The notes under the pieces were generated by a model that worked only from the letters and a program-made list of their open reading frames with translations, did not search any database and had not been told where the DNA came from. A program made the position numbers and the translations under genes. Below, one piece after another: positions 43,181-54,050 of a stretch of DNA of 64,000 nt (its first letter is position 1; each line of letters begins with the position of its first letter). Source of the DNA: Bradyrhizobium sp. CB1015 (GTDB taxonomy: Bacteria > Pseudomonadota > Alphaproteobacteria > Rhizobiales > Xanthobacteraceae); the NCBI RefSeq assembly GCF_025200925.1, contig NZ_CP104174.1, positions 7,812,001-7,876,000 of the forward strand, given 5' to 3'.

Positions 43181-43984
43181 TCAGGCGATGGCGGCGAGAT
43201 AGCGCGCGACGGACGCAGCGAACGCCGCCTTGGCACCGCTGGCGATGTTGCGGCCCCACCAAGCGCCGTAGATCCGGTCGAAGGCGAGCGGCTCGACGGC
43301 TGATGCAATCCGCCGCACCGCAGCGGCGTTGAGCGGCATGTAGTTCGGATAGGAATACATGAAGCTGACGAAGCGCCGGTCCATCGTCACCTGTGCGATA
43401 TCCCCTGTGAGCAGCGCGCCTTTGCCGTCCGCACCACGCGCATAATGCAGCACGGTGGCCCCGGCGAAGTGGCCGCCGGTGCGCAGCAGCAGCACGTCGT
43501 CGGAGAGGCGATGGCTTTCGCCGGTCCAGTGCACGATCGCCGGATGAGGCCGCGTGACGAAGGCGCGATCGTCGGCGTGCAGATAGACCGGCACGCCGCC
43601 GAACGTGTCGCTCCAGTCGGCGACCGCGCCATAGTAGTGCGGATGCGAGATCGCGATGGCCTTGAGGCCGCCGAGTGCTGCGACGTGCTGGATAGCCTCG
43701 TCGGTCGCGAGCGGAATGCAATCCCACATCACGCAGCCGTCGCCGTCGGGCACCAGCAGCGCGCGCTGCCCGATGGCAAAGCTCGGCGCCATCCCGATCC
43801 CGGTTAGGCCGAGATCGTCCCGCACCATCAGTCGGTGCTTGCGCGCGAGCTTCTCGCGCGTGAGGAAGGCTTGACCGCTCCAGCCGACGAACTGGCGCTC
43901 GTCCTCGCAGATCGGACAGGAATCGGGCGGTGCTTCGTGTAAGGGAAATTGAGCGCCGCAGGTTTCGCAAGTCCAGAGAGGCAT
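43181..43984 (-). CDS. Metallo-beta-lactamase-fold protein with N-terminal zinc ribbon
   Basis: 267 residues. A rubredoxin-like ribbon opens the protein (CETCGAQF, then CPICEDE). The hydrolase domain has SHPHYYGAVADW where the family has HxHxDH, so the Asp and a His are replaced by Tyr. Later ligands GGHFAGATVLHYA and TGDIAQV are kept. Metal content and activity are therefore uncertain; a one-metal or redox role is possible. It is divergent from the MFS gene and ends 145 bp before the hydrolase gene. Confidence 0.88.
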   Translation of the reverse strand: MPLWTCETCGAQFPLHEAPPDSCPICEDERQFVGWSGQAFLTREKLARKHRLMVRDDLGLTGIGMAPSFAIGQRALLVPDGDGCVMWDCIPLATDEAIQHVAALGGLKAIAISHPHYYGAVADWSDTFGGVPVYLHADDRAFVTRPHPAIVHWTGESHRLSDDVLLLRTGGHFAGATVLHYARGADGKGALLTGDIAQVTMDRRFVSFMYSYPNYMPLNAAAVRRIASAVEPLAFDRIYGAWWGRNIASGAKAAFAASVARYLAAIA

Positions 43985-44155
43985 GACTCGTGCTCCGTCG
44001 GAAGATCGCAGGATGACATTGCGGTCAGGCTCCCGGCAAGATCGATGACCGGAGCAGCGCCTGGAACCAACGCGGCGAGCGCCCGTTACGTTCAGGCCCA
44101 CGCCAAATCGATTGGCCGACGGGATCACGACGCACGCGGAGCAGTTCAGGTATCG

Positions 44156-45358
44156 ATGGCATCGCGGTCCCCCTCCTCGTCCCATATCTGGCCTTTGTTC
44201 GCGCTCAACTTCTTCATGGCCGACATGCAGTCGGGCATCGGGCCGTTCGTCGGGGTATTTCTCCAGGAGCGTGGCTGGGCCAGCGGGCTGATCGGCACCG
44301 CCATGACCATCGGCAATGTCGCGGGCATGCTGATCACCACGCCGATCGGCGGCTTCATCGATTCCAGCCGCAACAAGCGGCTGTGGGTGGTGATTCCCGG
44401 CATCTGCGTGGTCGCGGCATCCGCGATCATCCTGATCTCGCAAAACTTCTGGGCGGTGACGTTCTCGCAAGTCGCGCAATCGCTAGCGAGCGCCGCCATC
44501 GTGCCGGCGGTCACGGGCATCACGCTCGGCATCGCCAAGCAGAAGGGCTTCAATGCGCTCAACGGCCGCAACCAGGCCTTCAACCATGCCGGCAACATGG
44601 TTGGCGCCGCGTTGTCGGGTTATCTCGGCTACAAGTTCGGCTATGTCGCCGTGTTCGCGCTGGCGGCCGTGTTCGGTGCCATCGCCATCGCCTGCGTCAT
44701 GATGATTCCGGCGGAGGCGATCGACGACCGTGCCGCGCGCGGCAGCAAGGAGGACGATTCCAAGGCGCCGCCGGATGCGATGACGATGCTGCTGAAGCAC
44801 AAGGCGCTGCTCGTGCTGGCTCTCGCCCTCGCACTGTTCCATCTCGGCAATGCCGCGATCGTGCCGCTGTACGGACTTGCCGCGGTCGCCGAGGGACAGG
44901 CCAACGGCCCGAGCTTCGTCGCAACCACCGTGGTGATCGCACAAGGCGTGATGATCGTGACGTCGCTGATCGCGATGAAGGCCGCGAGCAAGCGCAATTA
45001 CTGGCCGGTGATCCTGGTGTCTTTCATGTTCTTGCCGGTCCGCGGCGTGCTCGCCTTCTTCGTCACGGGATGGTGGGGCGTGGTGCCGATGCAGGTGCTC
45101 GACGGCATCGGCACCGGACTGCAAACAGTCGCCGTCCCCGGCATGGTCGCGCGCTCGCTCAACGGCACCGGCCGCATCAATCTCGGCCAGGGCGCCGTGA
45201 TCACGGTGCAGGGGGTCGGCGCGAGCCTCAGTCCCGCCCTCGGCGGCTGGATCGCGCAATGGATCGGCTATGGGCCGACCTTCCTGCTGCTCGGCGGCTT
45301 CGGCCTCGCGTCGATCGCGCTGTGGCTGGCCTTCGGCTCGGCGGTGAAGAAGTATTGA
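44156..45358 (+). CDS. MFS transporter
   Basis: 400 residues, about 12 membrane segments. Motif A-like loop GGFIDSSRNKRLWVV between helices 2 and 3, and an internal hydrophilic loop near residues 195-215 (DDRAARGSKEDDSK). The N-terminus SHIWPLFALNFFMADMQSGIGPFVGVFL is typical of a proteobacterial MFS subgroup. The start at 44156 (AGG six bases upstream) avoids a polar leader overlapping the divergent MBL gene. Substrate unknown. Confidence 0.9.
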   Translation: MASRSPSSSHIWPLFALNFFMADMQSGIGPFVGVFLQERGWASGLIGTAMTIGNVAGMLITTPIGGFIDSSRNKRLWVVIPGICVVAASAIILISQNFWAVTFSQVAQSLASAAIVPAVTGITLGIAKQKGFNALNGRNQAFNHAGNMVGAALSGYLGYKFGYVAVFALAAVFGAIAIACVMMIPAEAIDDRAARGSKEDDSKAPPDAMTMLLKHKALLVLALALALFHLGNAAIVPLYGLAAVAEGQANGPSFVATTVVIAQGVMIVTSLIAMKAASKRNYWPVILVSFMFLPVRGVLAFFVTGWWGVVPMQVLDGIGTGLQTVAVPGMVARSLNGTGRINLGQGAVITVQGVGASLSPALGGWIAQWIGYGPTFLLLGGFGLASIALWLAFGSAVKKY

Positions 45359-45561
45359 GCCACAGCGCCGTATGGCGGTCGCGGCGCAACGTGCCCGCCT
45401 TCGATCTGCCCAATAGGCAGGCTGCGGCACCTGGTCGCTGGCTCAGCGCGTAGTTGCGAGTGGCTTTTCGCGCAATCCGGCGCTTTTCTGGTTGCCGCAT
45501 CCCGGGCGCGCCGACGAAAGTGCGAACCGCAATGAATCGGCAATAGGCGTTCCGGCGATCG

Positions 45562-46512
45562 ATGACCCAGCCGCAGCTCTCATTCGATGGCGACCCGAAC
45601 GGTGCGGCCTATGAACAATGGCGCGAGCAGTTTTGTCGTCAGGTGGCCAACGTCGATTTCGTGCCGGTGGGCGAAGGACGAGTTCACCGTGTCATTGCGC
45701 CGGCCATTCTTCCCCGCCTCAGGCTCTCGGCATCGTTCGGCACGCCGGTGTCTTTCGTGTCGTTGGGAACGAACGACGAGCTGGTGATCACGACGTCACC
45801 CAATTCCGCATTGAGCGGAGCCATGGGCAAGCGCCGGCTGGAGATCGCCGCGGGCGACGTGACGATCGGCGATCCCTCGATCAGGGGCGCCCACATCACC
45901 CAAACGGCGCATGGCAATTTCCAGACCGCGCTGCTGCCGCGGAAAGCGCTGCTGCGCGCGTGCCCGAACGCCGAGGACCTGATTGCTCGCGCCATCCCGG
46001 GCGCCAGCCCGATCACGTCGATGTTCCTGCGGTATTACGACCTCGCACACGCGCATGCCGACAAGCTCGCACCCGCGGAGCTCGATGCGGTCTCGCAGCA
46101 CCTGTTCGACCTCGCCGTGCTGATGATCGGAGCGCGCGGCGATGTCGCCGAGGAGGCGCGACTGCGCGGCCTTGCGGCAGCGCGCTTCGAAGCCATCAAG
46201 GCCGACATCCTGGCGCAGCTGGACAGCGCCGCACTGTCGCTGTCCGACCTTGCGGCCACGCACCGCATCAGCGCGCGCACAATCCAGCTGCTGTTCGAGA
46301 AGGCCGGCATCACCTATAGCGGCTTCGTGCTCGAGCAACGTCTGCTGCGCGCCGAGCGGCTGCTGAGGAACCCGGGGCTGCGCTCGCGCAAGATCATCGA
46401 GATCGCGCACCTCGCGGGATTTCACGACGTCTCCTACTTCCATCGCGCGTTTCGCCGCCGTTTCGGAGCGACGCCCGACGATATCAGGAAGCTGGCCAGC
46501 GGGGCCGACTAG
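45562..46512 (+). CDS. AraC family transcriptional regulator
   Basis: 316 residues. An N-terminal cupin-like AraC_binding_2 region precedes two C-terminal helix-turn-helix motifs (LSLSDLAATHRISARTIQLLFE and RKIIEIAHLAGFHDVSYFHRAFRRRFG). This matches AraC regulators of the FeaR/OruR-like branch. It follows the MFS gene by 203 bp on the same strand and is convergent with the acyl-CoA ligase. Target genes unclear. Confidence 0.92.
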   Translation: MTQPQLSFDGDPNGAAYEQWREQFCRQVANVDFVPVGEGRVHRVIAPAILPRLRLSASFGTPVSFVSLGTNDELVITTSPNSALSGAMGKRRLEIAAGDVTIGDPSIRGAHITQTAHGNFQTALLPRKALLRACPNAEDLIARAIPGASPITSMFLRYYDLAHAHADKLAPAELDAVSQHLFDLAVLMIGARGDVAEEARLRGLAAARFEAIKADILAQLDSAALSLSDLAATHRISARTIQLLFEKAGITYSGFVLEQRLLRAERLLRNPGLRSRKIIEIAHLAGFHDVSYFHRAFRRRFGATPDDIRKLASGAD

Positions 46513-46547
46513 GCGAGTCCCGCCGCGACGGGCCGGAACGGTGCCCA

Positions 46548-48161
46548 CTATGTCCCAAAGCTCTTCTGCACCGCCTTGTCGAGCGTCTCGCCGCCGCCGA
46601 AGCGCTGGCGCAGCTCGCGCTTGAGCAGTTTGCCGCTCGGATTCTTCGGCAGGCTATCCACGAAGATCACGCGCTTGGGGACCTTGAAATGCGCCATCTG
46701 GCCGGCGCAATGCTTGATCACGGTGTCTTCGTCGAGCTTTTCCCCGGCCTTGACCACGACGATGGCGGTGACCGCCTCGATCCAGCGCGGATCGGGCAGG
46801 CCGACGACCGCGACCTCCGAGACGGCGGGGATGCGGTAGACCATCTCCTCGACCTCGCGGCTCGCGACATTCTCGCCGCCGGTCTTGATCATGTCCTTGA
46901 CGCGGTCGACCACGGTGATGTGGCCTTCCTCGTCGACGGTGGCGAGATCGCCGGAGTGAAACCAGCCGCCAGCGAACGCCGCCGCGGTCTTGACCGGATC
47001 GTTGTAATAGCCGGAGAGCAGATGCGGCGAGCGATGCACGATCTCCCCGACTTCACCGACCTTGACGTCCTCCATCGCCGTATTGACGACGCGCGTCTCG
47101 ACATTGAGCACGGGCTTGCCGGCGGAGCCGGCCTTGCGGAGCTGATCCTCCGGCCGCAGCACGGTCGCGAGCGGTGCGATCTCGGTCTGGCCGTAGAAAT
47201 TCCAGAATTTCACGGCGGGCAGGCGGCGCTGAAGCTCGAGCAGCACTTCCACCGGCATGATCGAGGCGCCGTAATAGCCCTTCTGCAAGCTCGACAGATC
47301 GGTTTTGTCGAAATTCGGCGAGCGCAGCATCGCGATCCAGATCGTCGGCGGCGCGAAGAACGAGGTGATCCTGTGCGCCTGGATCAGCGCCAGGATGTTG
47401 TCGGCGGTCGGTTTGCCCGTGATCACGCCGGAGGCGCCGAGATACACCTGCGGGCCCAGGAACACGTCGAGCTGCGCGCAATGATAGAGCGGCAGCGCGT
47501 GCAGGAAGTTGTCCTCCGCGCTCATGCCGCCATCGATGATGCAGCTGACATACTGCCACATCACCGCTTCATGGGTGAGCATCGCGCCCTTGGGCAGTGA
47601 TTCCGTGCCTGAGGTGTAGACGATCTGCGCGAGATCGCGGCTATCGACCGACGCGTCCAGGACCGAGCCGTCTGAATGCAAGAGATCGTCGAAGCTGGTG
47701 AGGCCCGCGGGCGCGGTGGCGGGATCCTCCCCCGGCAGCCAGATCATCTTCTCGACTGCGCAATCCTTCGCGCTCGCCGCGCGTGCCGGCTCGACGAAGT
47801 CGGGACCGGTCGCGAGCAGCTTGGCGCCGGAGCTCTTCAGGATGAAATTGATCTCGTCCGGATTGAGCATGAAGTTGATCGGCACCAGCACCGCGCCGAT
47901 CCGGGCCACGGCGAAGCGCAGCGCCGCGAAGGCGTGCGAGTTGCGCGACAGCACGGCGAGGCGGTCGCCCTTCTTCACGACGAGCCCGAGCAGGCCGCGG
48001 CCGAGCCGGTTGCAGATCGCGTCCATTTCCGCAAAGGTCCAGCTCACATCGCCGCAGCTCACAGCGAGCTTGTTCGGCTCGCGGCCCGCAGAGCGGCGCA
48101 GGAGATCGCCGATGGAATGCTCGCGCGCTTTCGAGATGGTGGCTGCGGTGTCGACGGTCAT
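46548..48161 (-). CDS. Fatty acyl/aryl-CoA ligase (AMP-forming)
   Basis: 537 residues, ANL superfamily. The P-loop motif reads YTSGTESLPKGAML, with ES where TG is usual. A5 NFYGQTEIAPLA, A8 hinge DRVKDMIKTGGENV and the C-terminal catalytic Lys in PKNPSGKLLKREL are intact, so it should be active on a carboxylic acid. GGGGAAGG sits before the ATG. No obvious operon partner; the substrate is not readable. Confidence 0.92.
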   Translation of the reverse strand: MTVDTAATISKAREHSIGDLLRRSAGREPNKLAVSCGDVSWTFAEMDAICNRLGRGLLGLVVKKGDRLAVLSRNSHAFAALRFAVARIGAVLVPINFMLNPDEINFILKSSGAKLLATGPDFVEPARAASAKDCAVEKMIWLPGEDPATAPAGLTSFDDLLHSDGSVLDASVDSRDLAQIVYTSGTESLPKGAMLTHEAVMWQYVSCIIDGGMSAEDNFLHALPLYHCAQLDVFLGPQVYLGASGVITGKPTADNILALIQAHRITSFFAPPTIWIAMLRSPNFDKTDLSSLQKGYYGASIMPVEVLLELQRRLPAVKFWNFYGQTEIAPLATVLRPEDQLRKAGSAGKPVLNVETRVVNTAMEDVKVGEVGEIVHRSPHLLSGYYNDPVKTAAAFAGGWFHSGDLATVDEEGHITVVDRVKDMIKTGGENVASREVEEMVYRIPAVSEVAVVGLPDPRWIEAVTAIVVVKAGEKLDEDTVIKHCAGQMAHFKVPKRVIFVDSLPKNPSGKLLKRELRQRFGGGETLDKAVQKSFGT

Positions 48162-48551
48162 TTCCTTCCCCTTGAGTCTGGAATTTGCCTGGATCCCAGC
48201 GCGAGCAGTGGCCATGCCGTTGCATTCGCAGGCTTCCGATGTTGCGCAAAGCGTAATCGGCGCGATCGGCCGCGTCAATTCGGCCACTGCGCTCGTGGTG
48301 ATGGAGCTGTCGAAGCAGTAAGAGACGATCACGATCGTGATGGTTCCGGCGAGCTCCGACGTCACCGGAAAATCCCGCTCGCCCTGCACGGCGCACTGGA
48401 CGCAGGCCCAAAATAGAGGCAACACGCCGTGGTCTGATCTGCATCAATTTGCGATGCAAAATTCGCTACATTGTTGAGTTCGCCCTATCGCGCGATCAGC
48501 GGCCGGGCGTACGTGTCAACAGTGGGTGCCGCCGCACGGCGTGATGAACAG
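48162..48551. other. Gap between divergent ligase and ABC exporter genes
   Basis: The 390 bp contain a 14-bp perfect palindrome ATCACGATCGTGAT at 48328-48341 and a TTTGC/GCAAA dyad at 48448-48460 in an AT-richer stretch close to the exporter operon. A 35-codon plus-strand frame at 48214-48321 is too weak to call. Both promoters should lie here. Confidence 0.55.
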
Positions 48552-49619
48552 ATGAACTTTACACCGGGTCGCGTCGTCGCCGCGCTCGCCATCCTGCTCG
48601 CAGGCGGCGGTTACTACTATTGGCAGCACCGCGACACCAACGCGCTGCCACCGGGGTTTTCCCGCGGCAACGGTCGCATCGAGGCAGTCGAGATCGACAT
48701 CGCCACCAAGACGCCGGGACGCATTCGCGAGATCCTGGTCAACGAAGGCGACTTCGTCACCGCGGGCCAGGTTCTGGCCCGCATGGAGACCGAGCAGCTG
48801 CAGGCCCAGCGCCGCCAGGCCGAAGCGCAGCTCCAGCGCGCAACGGTCAATGTCGAAACCGCGAAGAGCCTGGTGAACCAGCGCGAGGCCGAACGCAAGG
48901 CGGCCGAGGCCATGGTCGACCAGCGCATCGCCCAGCTCGACACCGCGAGCCGCAAGCTCGACCGCTCCGAACAATTGATCAGGACGAGTGCGGTGTCGCA
49001 GCAGGTCCTGGACGACGACCGCTCCGCCAACGCCACGGCGAAGGCGGCGCTCGCTGCGTCCCAGGCCCAGGTCGCAGCATCGGAAGCCGCAATCAGCTCC
49101 GCCCGCGCCATGGTGATCGATGCGAAGGCCGCAGTCGACGCGGCCAACGCGGCAATCGAAAGCATCAACGCCGATCTCAACGACAGCGTGCTGAAGGCGC
49201 CGCGCGATGGCCGCGTGCAGTATCGCGTCTCGCAGCCCGGCGAGGTGCTCGCCGCCGGTGGCCGTGTCCTCAACATGGTCGATCTCGGCGACGTCTATAT
49301 GACGTTCTTCCTGCCGACGGCCGATGCCGGCCGCGTCGCGATCGGCGCCGAGGTCCGCCTCGTGCTCGACGCCATCCCGCAATATGTGATCCCCGCCAAG
49401 GCCACCTTCGTCGCCGATGTCGCGCAATTCACGCCCAAGACGGTCGAGACGGAGGAAGAGCGCCAGAAGCTGATGTTCCGCATCAAGGCGCATATCGCGC
49501 CGGACCTGCTGCGTCAGCATATCGAGCAGGTGAAGACCGGCCTGCCCGGCATGGCCTATGTGCAGCTCGATCCGGCCGCGCCATGGCCGGACAATCTCAA
49601 GATCAAGCTGACGAGATGA
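48552..49619 (+). CDS. HlyD/YhiI-type membrane fusion protein
   Basis: 355 residues. One N-terminal membrane segment ([17 protein letters not shown]), lipoyl halves ([18 protein letters not shown] and [14 protein letters not shown]), long coiled-coil hairpin rich in Ala/Gln/Glu, and a beta-barrel. It couples the ABC exporter encoded next to an outer-membrane channel. Its stop overlaps the ATG of the ABC gene (ATGA). The ribosome site is weak; a start further upstream cannot be excluded. Confidence 0.92.
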   Translation: MNFTPGRVVAALAILLAGGGYYYWQHRDTNALPPGFSRGNGRIEAVEIDIATKTPGRIREILVNEGDFVTAGQVLARMETEQLQAQRRQAEAQLQRATVNVETAKSLVNQREAERKAAEAMVDQRIAQLDTASRKLDRSEQLIRTSAVSQQVLDDDRSANATAKAALAASQAQVAASEAAISSARAMVIDAKAAVDAANAAIESINADLNDSVLKAPRDGRVQYRVSQPGEVLAAGGRVLNMVDLGDVYMTFFLPTADAGRVAIGAEVRLVLDAIPQYVIPAKATFVADVAQFTPKTVETEEERQKLMFRIKAHIAPDLLRQHIEQVKTGLPGMAYVQLDPAAPWPDNLKIKLTR

Positions 49620-52387
49620 GCACGCAAGCCGCAGCCGAAGCACCGGCTGCCGCCGGCAGCGTGGTGCATCTGGAAGGCGTGGGCCTGAGCTACGGCAAGA
49701 CCCGGGCGCTCGAGTCCATCACGCTCGACCTGCCGTCGGGCTGCACGGTCGGGATGATCGGCCCCGACGGTGTCGGCAAATCGAGCCTGCTCGCGCTGAT
49801 CGCAGGCGCGCGCGCGATCCAGGATGGGCGCATCCACGTGCTCGGCGGCGACATGGCGAGCGCGCGCCATCGCCGCAACGTGTGCCCCGACATCGCCTAC
49901 ATGCCGCAAGGCCTCGGCAAGAATCTGTATCCGACGCTGTCGGTGTTCGAGAACATCGACTTCTTCGGCCGCCTGTTCGGACACGACAAGGCGGAACGGA
50001 ACAGGCGGATCGCCGGCCTGCTGCGCGACACCGGGCTGACGCCCTTTGCCGACCGGCCGGCGGCAAAACTGTCCGGCGGCATGAAGCAGAAGGTCGGGCT
50101 GTGCTGCGCCCTGATCCACGATCCCGAACTCTTGATCCTGGACGAGCCGACCACCGGCGTCGATCCGCTGTCGCGCCGGCAGTTCTGGGAATTGATCGCC
50201 TCGATCCGCCAAAGCCGGCCCGGCATGAGCGTGATCGTCTCGACCGCCTACATGGAAGAAGCCGCGCAGTTCGATCTTCTCGTTGCAATGAACGCCGGGC
50301 AGGTGCTGGCGACGGGAACGCCCGCCGCGCTGCTGCGGCAGACCGGTGCCGACACACTTGACGATGCGTTCATCCATCTCCTGCCGGAGGAGGATCGCAG
50401 CAAGCACGCCAGCGTCGTCATTCCCCCGCGCAGCAATAACCATGACGAGATCGCAATCGAGGCTGACCACCTGACCCGACGGTTCAACGGCTTTGTCGCC
50501 GTCGACGACGTCAGCTTCCGCATCAGGAAGGGCGAGATCTTCGGCTTTCTCGGCTCCAACGGCTGCGGCAAGACCACGACGATGAAGATGCTGACCGGCC
50601 TCTTGCCGGTGAGCGAGGGCACGGCGCGGCTGTTCGGCAAGGCCATCGATGCCGGCGACATGTCGGTGCGGCGGCGCATCGGATACATGTCGCAGGGCTT
50701 CTCGCTGTATTCGGAGCTCACGGTCGCCCAGAACCTCGATCTGCATGCGCGGTTGTTCGAGCTGCGGCCCGAGACCATCGCCGCGCGCATCGACGAGATG
50801 ATCGCTCGGTTCGATCTTGCCGATGTCGCAGGCGCCCTGCCCGATGCCCTGCCGCTCGGGCTGCGGCAGCGGCTGTCGCTGGCGGTCGCCATGATCCATG
50901 CGCCCGATATCCTCATCCTCGACGAGCCGACCTCCGGTGTCGATCCCGTGGCGCGCGACCGCTTCTGGCAGATCCTGGTCGAGCTCTCCCGCAAGGACAA
51001 CGTCACCATCTTCGTCTCGACCCATTTCATGAACGAAGCGGAGCGCTGCGACCGGGTCTCGCTGATGCACGCCGGCAAGGTGCTGACATCGGACACGCCC
51101 GCGGCGATCACAGCCGCGCGCGGCACGGCGACGCTGGAGCAGGCCTTCATCGCCTGCCTGGAACAGGCGATCGCGGACAGCGGGGACTCAGCCGGGCCGC
51201 TTGCGCTCGCATCGCCGCCTGCGGCGACGACCGCGGCGCTTCCCCGCAAGCGCGGGACGACTTTCAGTCCGACGCGCATGCTCGCCTATTCCCGGCGCGA
51301 GACGCTCGAGCTGCGGCGCGATCCGATCCGCGCCACGCTCGCGATCCTCGGCAGCGTGCTGCTGCTGTTCGTGCTCGGCTACGGCATCAGCATGGACGTC
51401 GAGAACCTGACCTTCGCCGTGCTCGATCGCGACGACAGCGCAATCAGCCGCGACTACAGCCTCCAGATCGCGGGCTCGCGCTACTTCACCGAAAAATCGC
51501 CGATCACCGATTACGCCGACCTCGACCGCCGCATGCGCGCCGGCGAGATCGGCCTTGCCATCGAGCTGCCGCCCGGTTTCGGTCGCGACGTCAGCCGCGG
51601 CCGTCATGTCGAGATCGGCGCCTGGGTCGACGGCGCCAACCCGACCCGCGCCGAGACGCTGCGCTCCTATGCCCAGGCCATCCACGCGACCTGGCTTGCG
51701 CAGAAGGGCCGCGAGCTCTATGGCGAGGCGGCACTCGCCGGCGCCTACCAGCTGCAATTGCGCTACCGCTACAATCCTGACGTCATAAGCGTCGTCGCCA
51801 TGGCGCCGGGCATCATCCCGCTGCTGCTGATCATGATTCCGGCCGTGCTCGCCGCGCTGGCGGTGGTGCGCGAGAAGGAGCTCGGATCGATCGTCAATTT
51901 CTACGTGACGCCGGTGACGCGGCTGGAGTTTTTGCTCGGCACGCAGCTGCCCTATGTCGTGCTGGCCTTCGGCAACTTCCTCCTCCTCGTCGGATTTGCC
52001 CTCACCGTGTTCCGCGTGCCGTTCACCGGAAGCTTTCCGACCTACGCGCTGGCGGCGCTGCTCTACGTGACGGCCACGACCGGCATCGGGCTGGTGATCT
52101 CGGCCTTCATGAACAGCCAGATCGCGGCGCTGTTCGGCACCGTTCTGATCACGCTGATACCGGCCATCCAGTATTCCGGGCTGATCGATCCGGTGTCGTC
52201 GCTGCAGGGGGCGGGCGCGCTGATCGGACGGATCTACCCCACCACCTATTTCGTCACGATCTCGCGCGGCACCTTCTCCAAGGCTCTGGCGCTCGACACG
52301 CTGCACAACGATCTCCTCGTCCTCGCCGTCATCGTCCCCCTCCTGGTGATCGCCGGCGCGATGCTGCTGAAGAAACAGGCCCGCTGA
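49616..52387 (+). CDS. RbbA/YhiH-type ABC exporter: two ATPase domains fused to a permease
   Basis: 923 residues. ATPase 1: Walker [10 protein letters not shown], signature LSGGMKQK, Walker [11 protein letters not shown]. ATPase 2: GSNGCGKTT, degenerate signature [17 protein letters not shown]. An ABC-2 permease half follows from about residue 555 ([33 protein letters not shown]). This is the YhiH architecture. It exports an unknown compound with the HlyD partner and the second permease 2 bp downstream. Confidence 0.94.
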   Translation: MSTQAAAEAPAAAGSVVHLEGVGLSYGKTRALESITLDLPSGCTVGMIGPDGVGKSSLLALIAGARAIQDGRIHVLGGDMASARHRRNVCPDIAYMPQGLGKNLYPTLSVFENIDFFGRLFGHDKAERNRRIAGLLRDTGLTPFADRPAAKLSGGMKQKVGLCCALIHDPELLILDEPTTGVDPLSRRQFWELIASIRQSRPGMSVIVSTAYMEEAAQFDLLVAMNAGQVLATGTPAALLRQTGADTLDDAFIHLLPEEDRSKHASVVIPPRSNNHDEIAIEADHLTRRFNGFVAVDDVSFRIRKGEIFGFLGSNGCGKTTTMKMLTGLLPVSEGTARLFGKAIDAGDMSVRRRIGYMSQGFSLYSELTVAQNLDLHARLFELRPETIAARIDEMIARFDLADVAGALPDALPLGLRQRLSLAVAMIHAPDILILDEPTSGVDPVARDRFWQILVELSRKDNVTIFVSTHFMNEAERCDRVSLMHAGKVLTSDTPAAITAARGTATLEQAFIACLEQAIADSGDSAGPLALASPPAATTAALPRKRGTTFSPTRMLAYSRRETLELRRDPIRATLAILGSVLLLFVLGYGISMDVENLTFAVLDRDDSAISRDYSLQIAGSRYFTEKSPITDYADLDRRMRAGEIGLAIELPPGFGRDVSRGRHVEIGAWVDGANPTRAETLRSYAQAIHATWLAQKGRELYGEAALAGAYQLQLRYRYNPDVISVVAMAPGIIPLLLIMIPAVLAALAVVREKELGSIVNFYVTPVTRLEFLLGTQLPYVVLAFGNFLLLVGFALTVFRVPFTGSFPTYALAALLYVTATTGIGLVISAFMNSQIAALFGTVLITLIPAIQYSGLIDPVSSLQGAGALIGRIYPTTYFVTISRGTFSKALALDTLHNDLLVLAVIVPLLVIAGAMLLKKQAR

Positions 52388-52389
52388 TC

Positions 52390-53502
52390 ATGCGCTTCGA
52401 CAACGTGTTTCAGCTCGGCATCAAGGAATTGCGCGGCCTGGTGCGCGACCCCATGCTGCTCGTGCTCATCGTCTATTCGTTCACGCTGGCGGTTTATGCC
52501 GGCGCGAAGGCGCTGCCGGAAACCTTGAACCGCGCCGCGATCGCCATCGTCGACGAGGACCATTCGCCGGTCTCGACCCGGATCGGGATGGCGTTTACCG
52601 CACCCTATTTCTCGGCGCCGCGCCTGATCTCGCAATGCGAGATGGACCGCAGGATGGATGCCGGCCTCGACACCTTCGCGCTCGACATTCCGCCGGATTT
52701 TCAGCGCGATCTGTCGGCGCGCAAATCGCCGGCGATCCAGCTCAACGTCGATGCGACGCGCATCTCGCAGGCGTTCAACGGCGGCGGCTATGTCGAGCAG
52801 ATCGTCCGCGCTGAGATCGCGGAGTTCCTCGCGCGCACGCGCGATGCGCAGGCGGCGCCGATCGAGCTGGCGCTGCGCGCGCGCTTCAATCCCGAGCTTA
52901 AGAAATCATGGTTCGGCGCGATCGACCACATCATCACCTCGATCACTATGCTCTCGATCATCCTGACCGGCGCCGCCCTGATCCGCGAGCGCGAGCACGG
53001 CACGATCGAGCACCTCCTGGTGATGCCGGTGACGCCGCTGGAGATCATGGTGAGCAAGGTCTGGTCGATGGGAGCCGTGGTGCTGATCGCCTCCGCCTTG
53101 TCGATCCTGTTCGTGGTCAAGGGATGGCTGGCGGTGACGATCGACGGATCGGTGGCGCTGTTCCTCGTCGGCGCGGCGCTGCAGCTGTTTGCCACCACCA
53201 GCATGGGCATCTTCCTCGCCACCGTCGCGGGATCGATGCCGCAGTTCGGGCTGCTCCTGATCATGATCCTGCTGCCGCTGCAGACCCTGTCGGGCAGCAT
53301 GACGCCGCGCGAGAGCATGCCGCAATTCGTCCAGGACATCATGCTGGCCGCGCCCAACACGCATTTCGTGATGCTGGCGCAGGCCATCCTGTTCCGCGGC
53401 GCGGGCCTCGAGGCAGTCTGGTCGCAGCTCGTCGCGCTCACGCTGATCGGCAGCGTCTTCTTCCTGATCGCGCTGCGGCGGTTTCGCGCCTTTCTCGCCT
53501 AG
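52390..53502 (+). CDS. ABC-2 type permease (YhhJ-like)
   Basis: 370 residues. N-terminal membrane helix (DPMLLVLIVYSFTLAVYAGA), large extracytoplasmic domain, then five membrane helices with the ABC-2 motif ALIREREHGTIEHLLVMPVTPLEIM. It pairs with the fused permease to form the channel. Last gene of the three-gene exporter operon. Confidence 0.93.
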   Translation: MRFDNVFQLGIKELRGLVRDPMLLVLIVYSFTLAVYAGAKALPETLNRAAIAIVDEDHSPVSTRIGMAFTAPYFSAPRLISQCEMDRRMDAGLDTFALDIPPDFQRDLSARKSPAIQLNVDATRISQAFNGGGYVEQIVRAEIAEFLARTRDAQAAPIELALRARFNPELKKSWFGAIDHIITSITMLSIILTGAALIREREHGTIEHLLVMPVTPLEIMVSKVWSMGAVVLIASALSILFVVKGWLAVTIDGSVALFLVGAALQLFATTSMGIFLATVAGSMPQFGLLLIMILLPLQTLSGSMTPRESMPQFVQDIMLAAPNTHFVMLAQAILFRGAGLEAVWSQLVALTLIGSVFFLIALRRFRAFLA

Positions 53503-53518
53503 GCTTGGGCCAGGCGGC

Positions 53519-54007
53519 TCAGAGCTTGTGCCCCTTCTGGCGCAGCGCCTCGATGAGGCGCCGCTTCAATTCATCGGCGGCCTTCTGGCTGACGTCCTGG
53601 CTGATCTGCTCGCTCGCCTGCGCCAGCGCATCCGACTTCTCCAGGAACTTGCGGCCCGCAGGCTGGGCGTAGAATGTATCGATCTGGCGCAGCTCATCCA
53701 CCGTGAAAGTCTGGGCATAGAGCGCCGCGATCTGCTCGATCATGGATGCGACGAACGGAACGTAGATCTCGGAGCCAGGGGCCGTCACCGCATCGTAGTC
53801 GCGCTCGATCTCCGGCCTGTCCTGCGCGACCACGGGCCGCAGCTTGAGCAGAAGCTGCGGCAGCAAGGCGCGGTACTGGTCGGCGATCTTCAAGGTGACG
53901 ACGAGCTTGCGCGCCGCGCTCATCGCCTCCGGCGACGGCGCCTGTGCCGCTGCGCCACAGACGAGAAGCAGGAGAGTTCCGGCGATCATCAACAAACGTC
54001 TGGACAT
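53519..54007 (-). CDS. DUF2059 secreted protein
   Basis: 162 residues: signal peptide SRRLLMIAGTLLLLVCGAAAQA, then a helical DUF2059 domain (ALYAQTFTVDELRQIDTFYAQPAGRKFLEKSDAL). Function of the family is unknown. Convergent with the exporter operon, 16 bp apart. It lies downstream of the OpgC-like gene with a 43-bp gap reading 55 kb to 53 kb. Confidence 0.88.
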   Translation of the reverse strand: MSRRLLMIAGTLLLLVCGAAAQAPSPEAMSAARKLVVTLKIADQYRALLPQLLLKLRPVVAQDRPEIERDYDAVTAPGSEIYVPFVASMIEQIAALYAQTFTVDELRQIDTFYAQPAGRKFLEKSDALAQASEQISQDVSQKAADELKRRLIEALRQKGHKL

Positions 54008-54050
54008 TGAGCTCTCCGTTGGACCTCTCCACAGCACGCGGCGCGATGCT

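Noticed and set aside
48214..48321. 35-codon plus-strand frame before the exporter operon
   Set aside because: No ribosome site or family match; lies within a promoter region.
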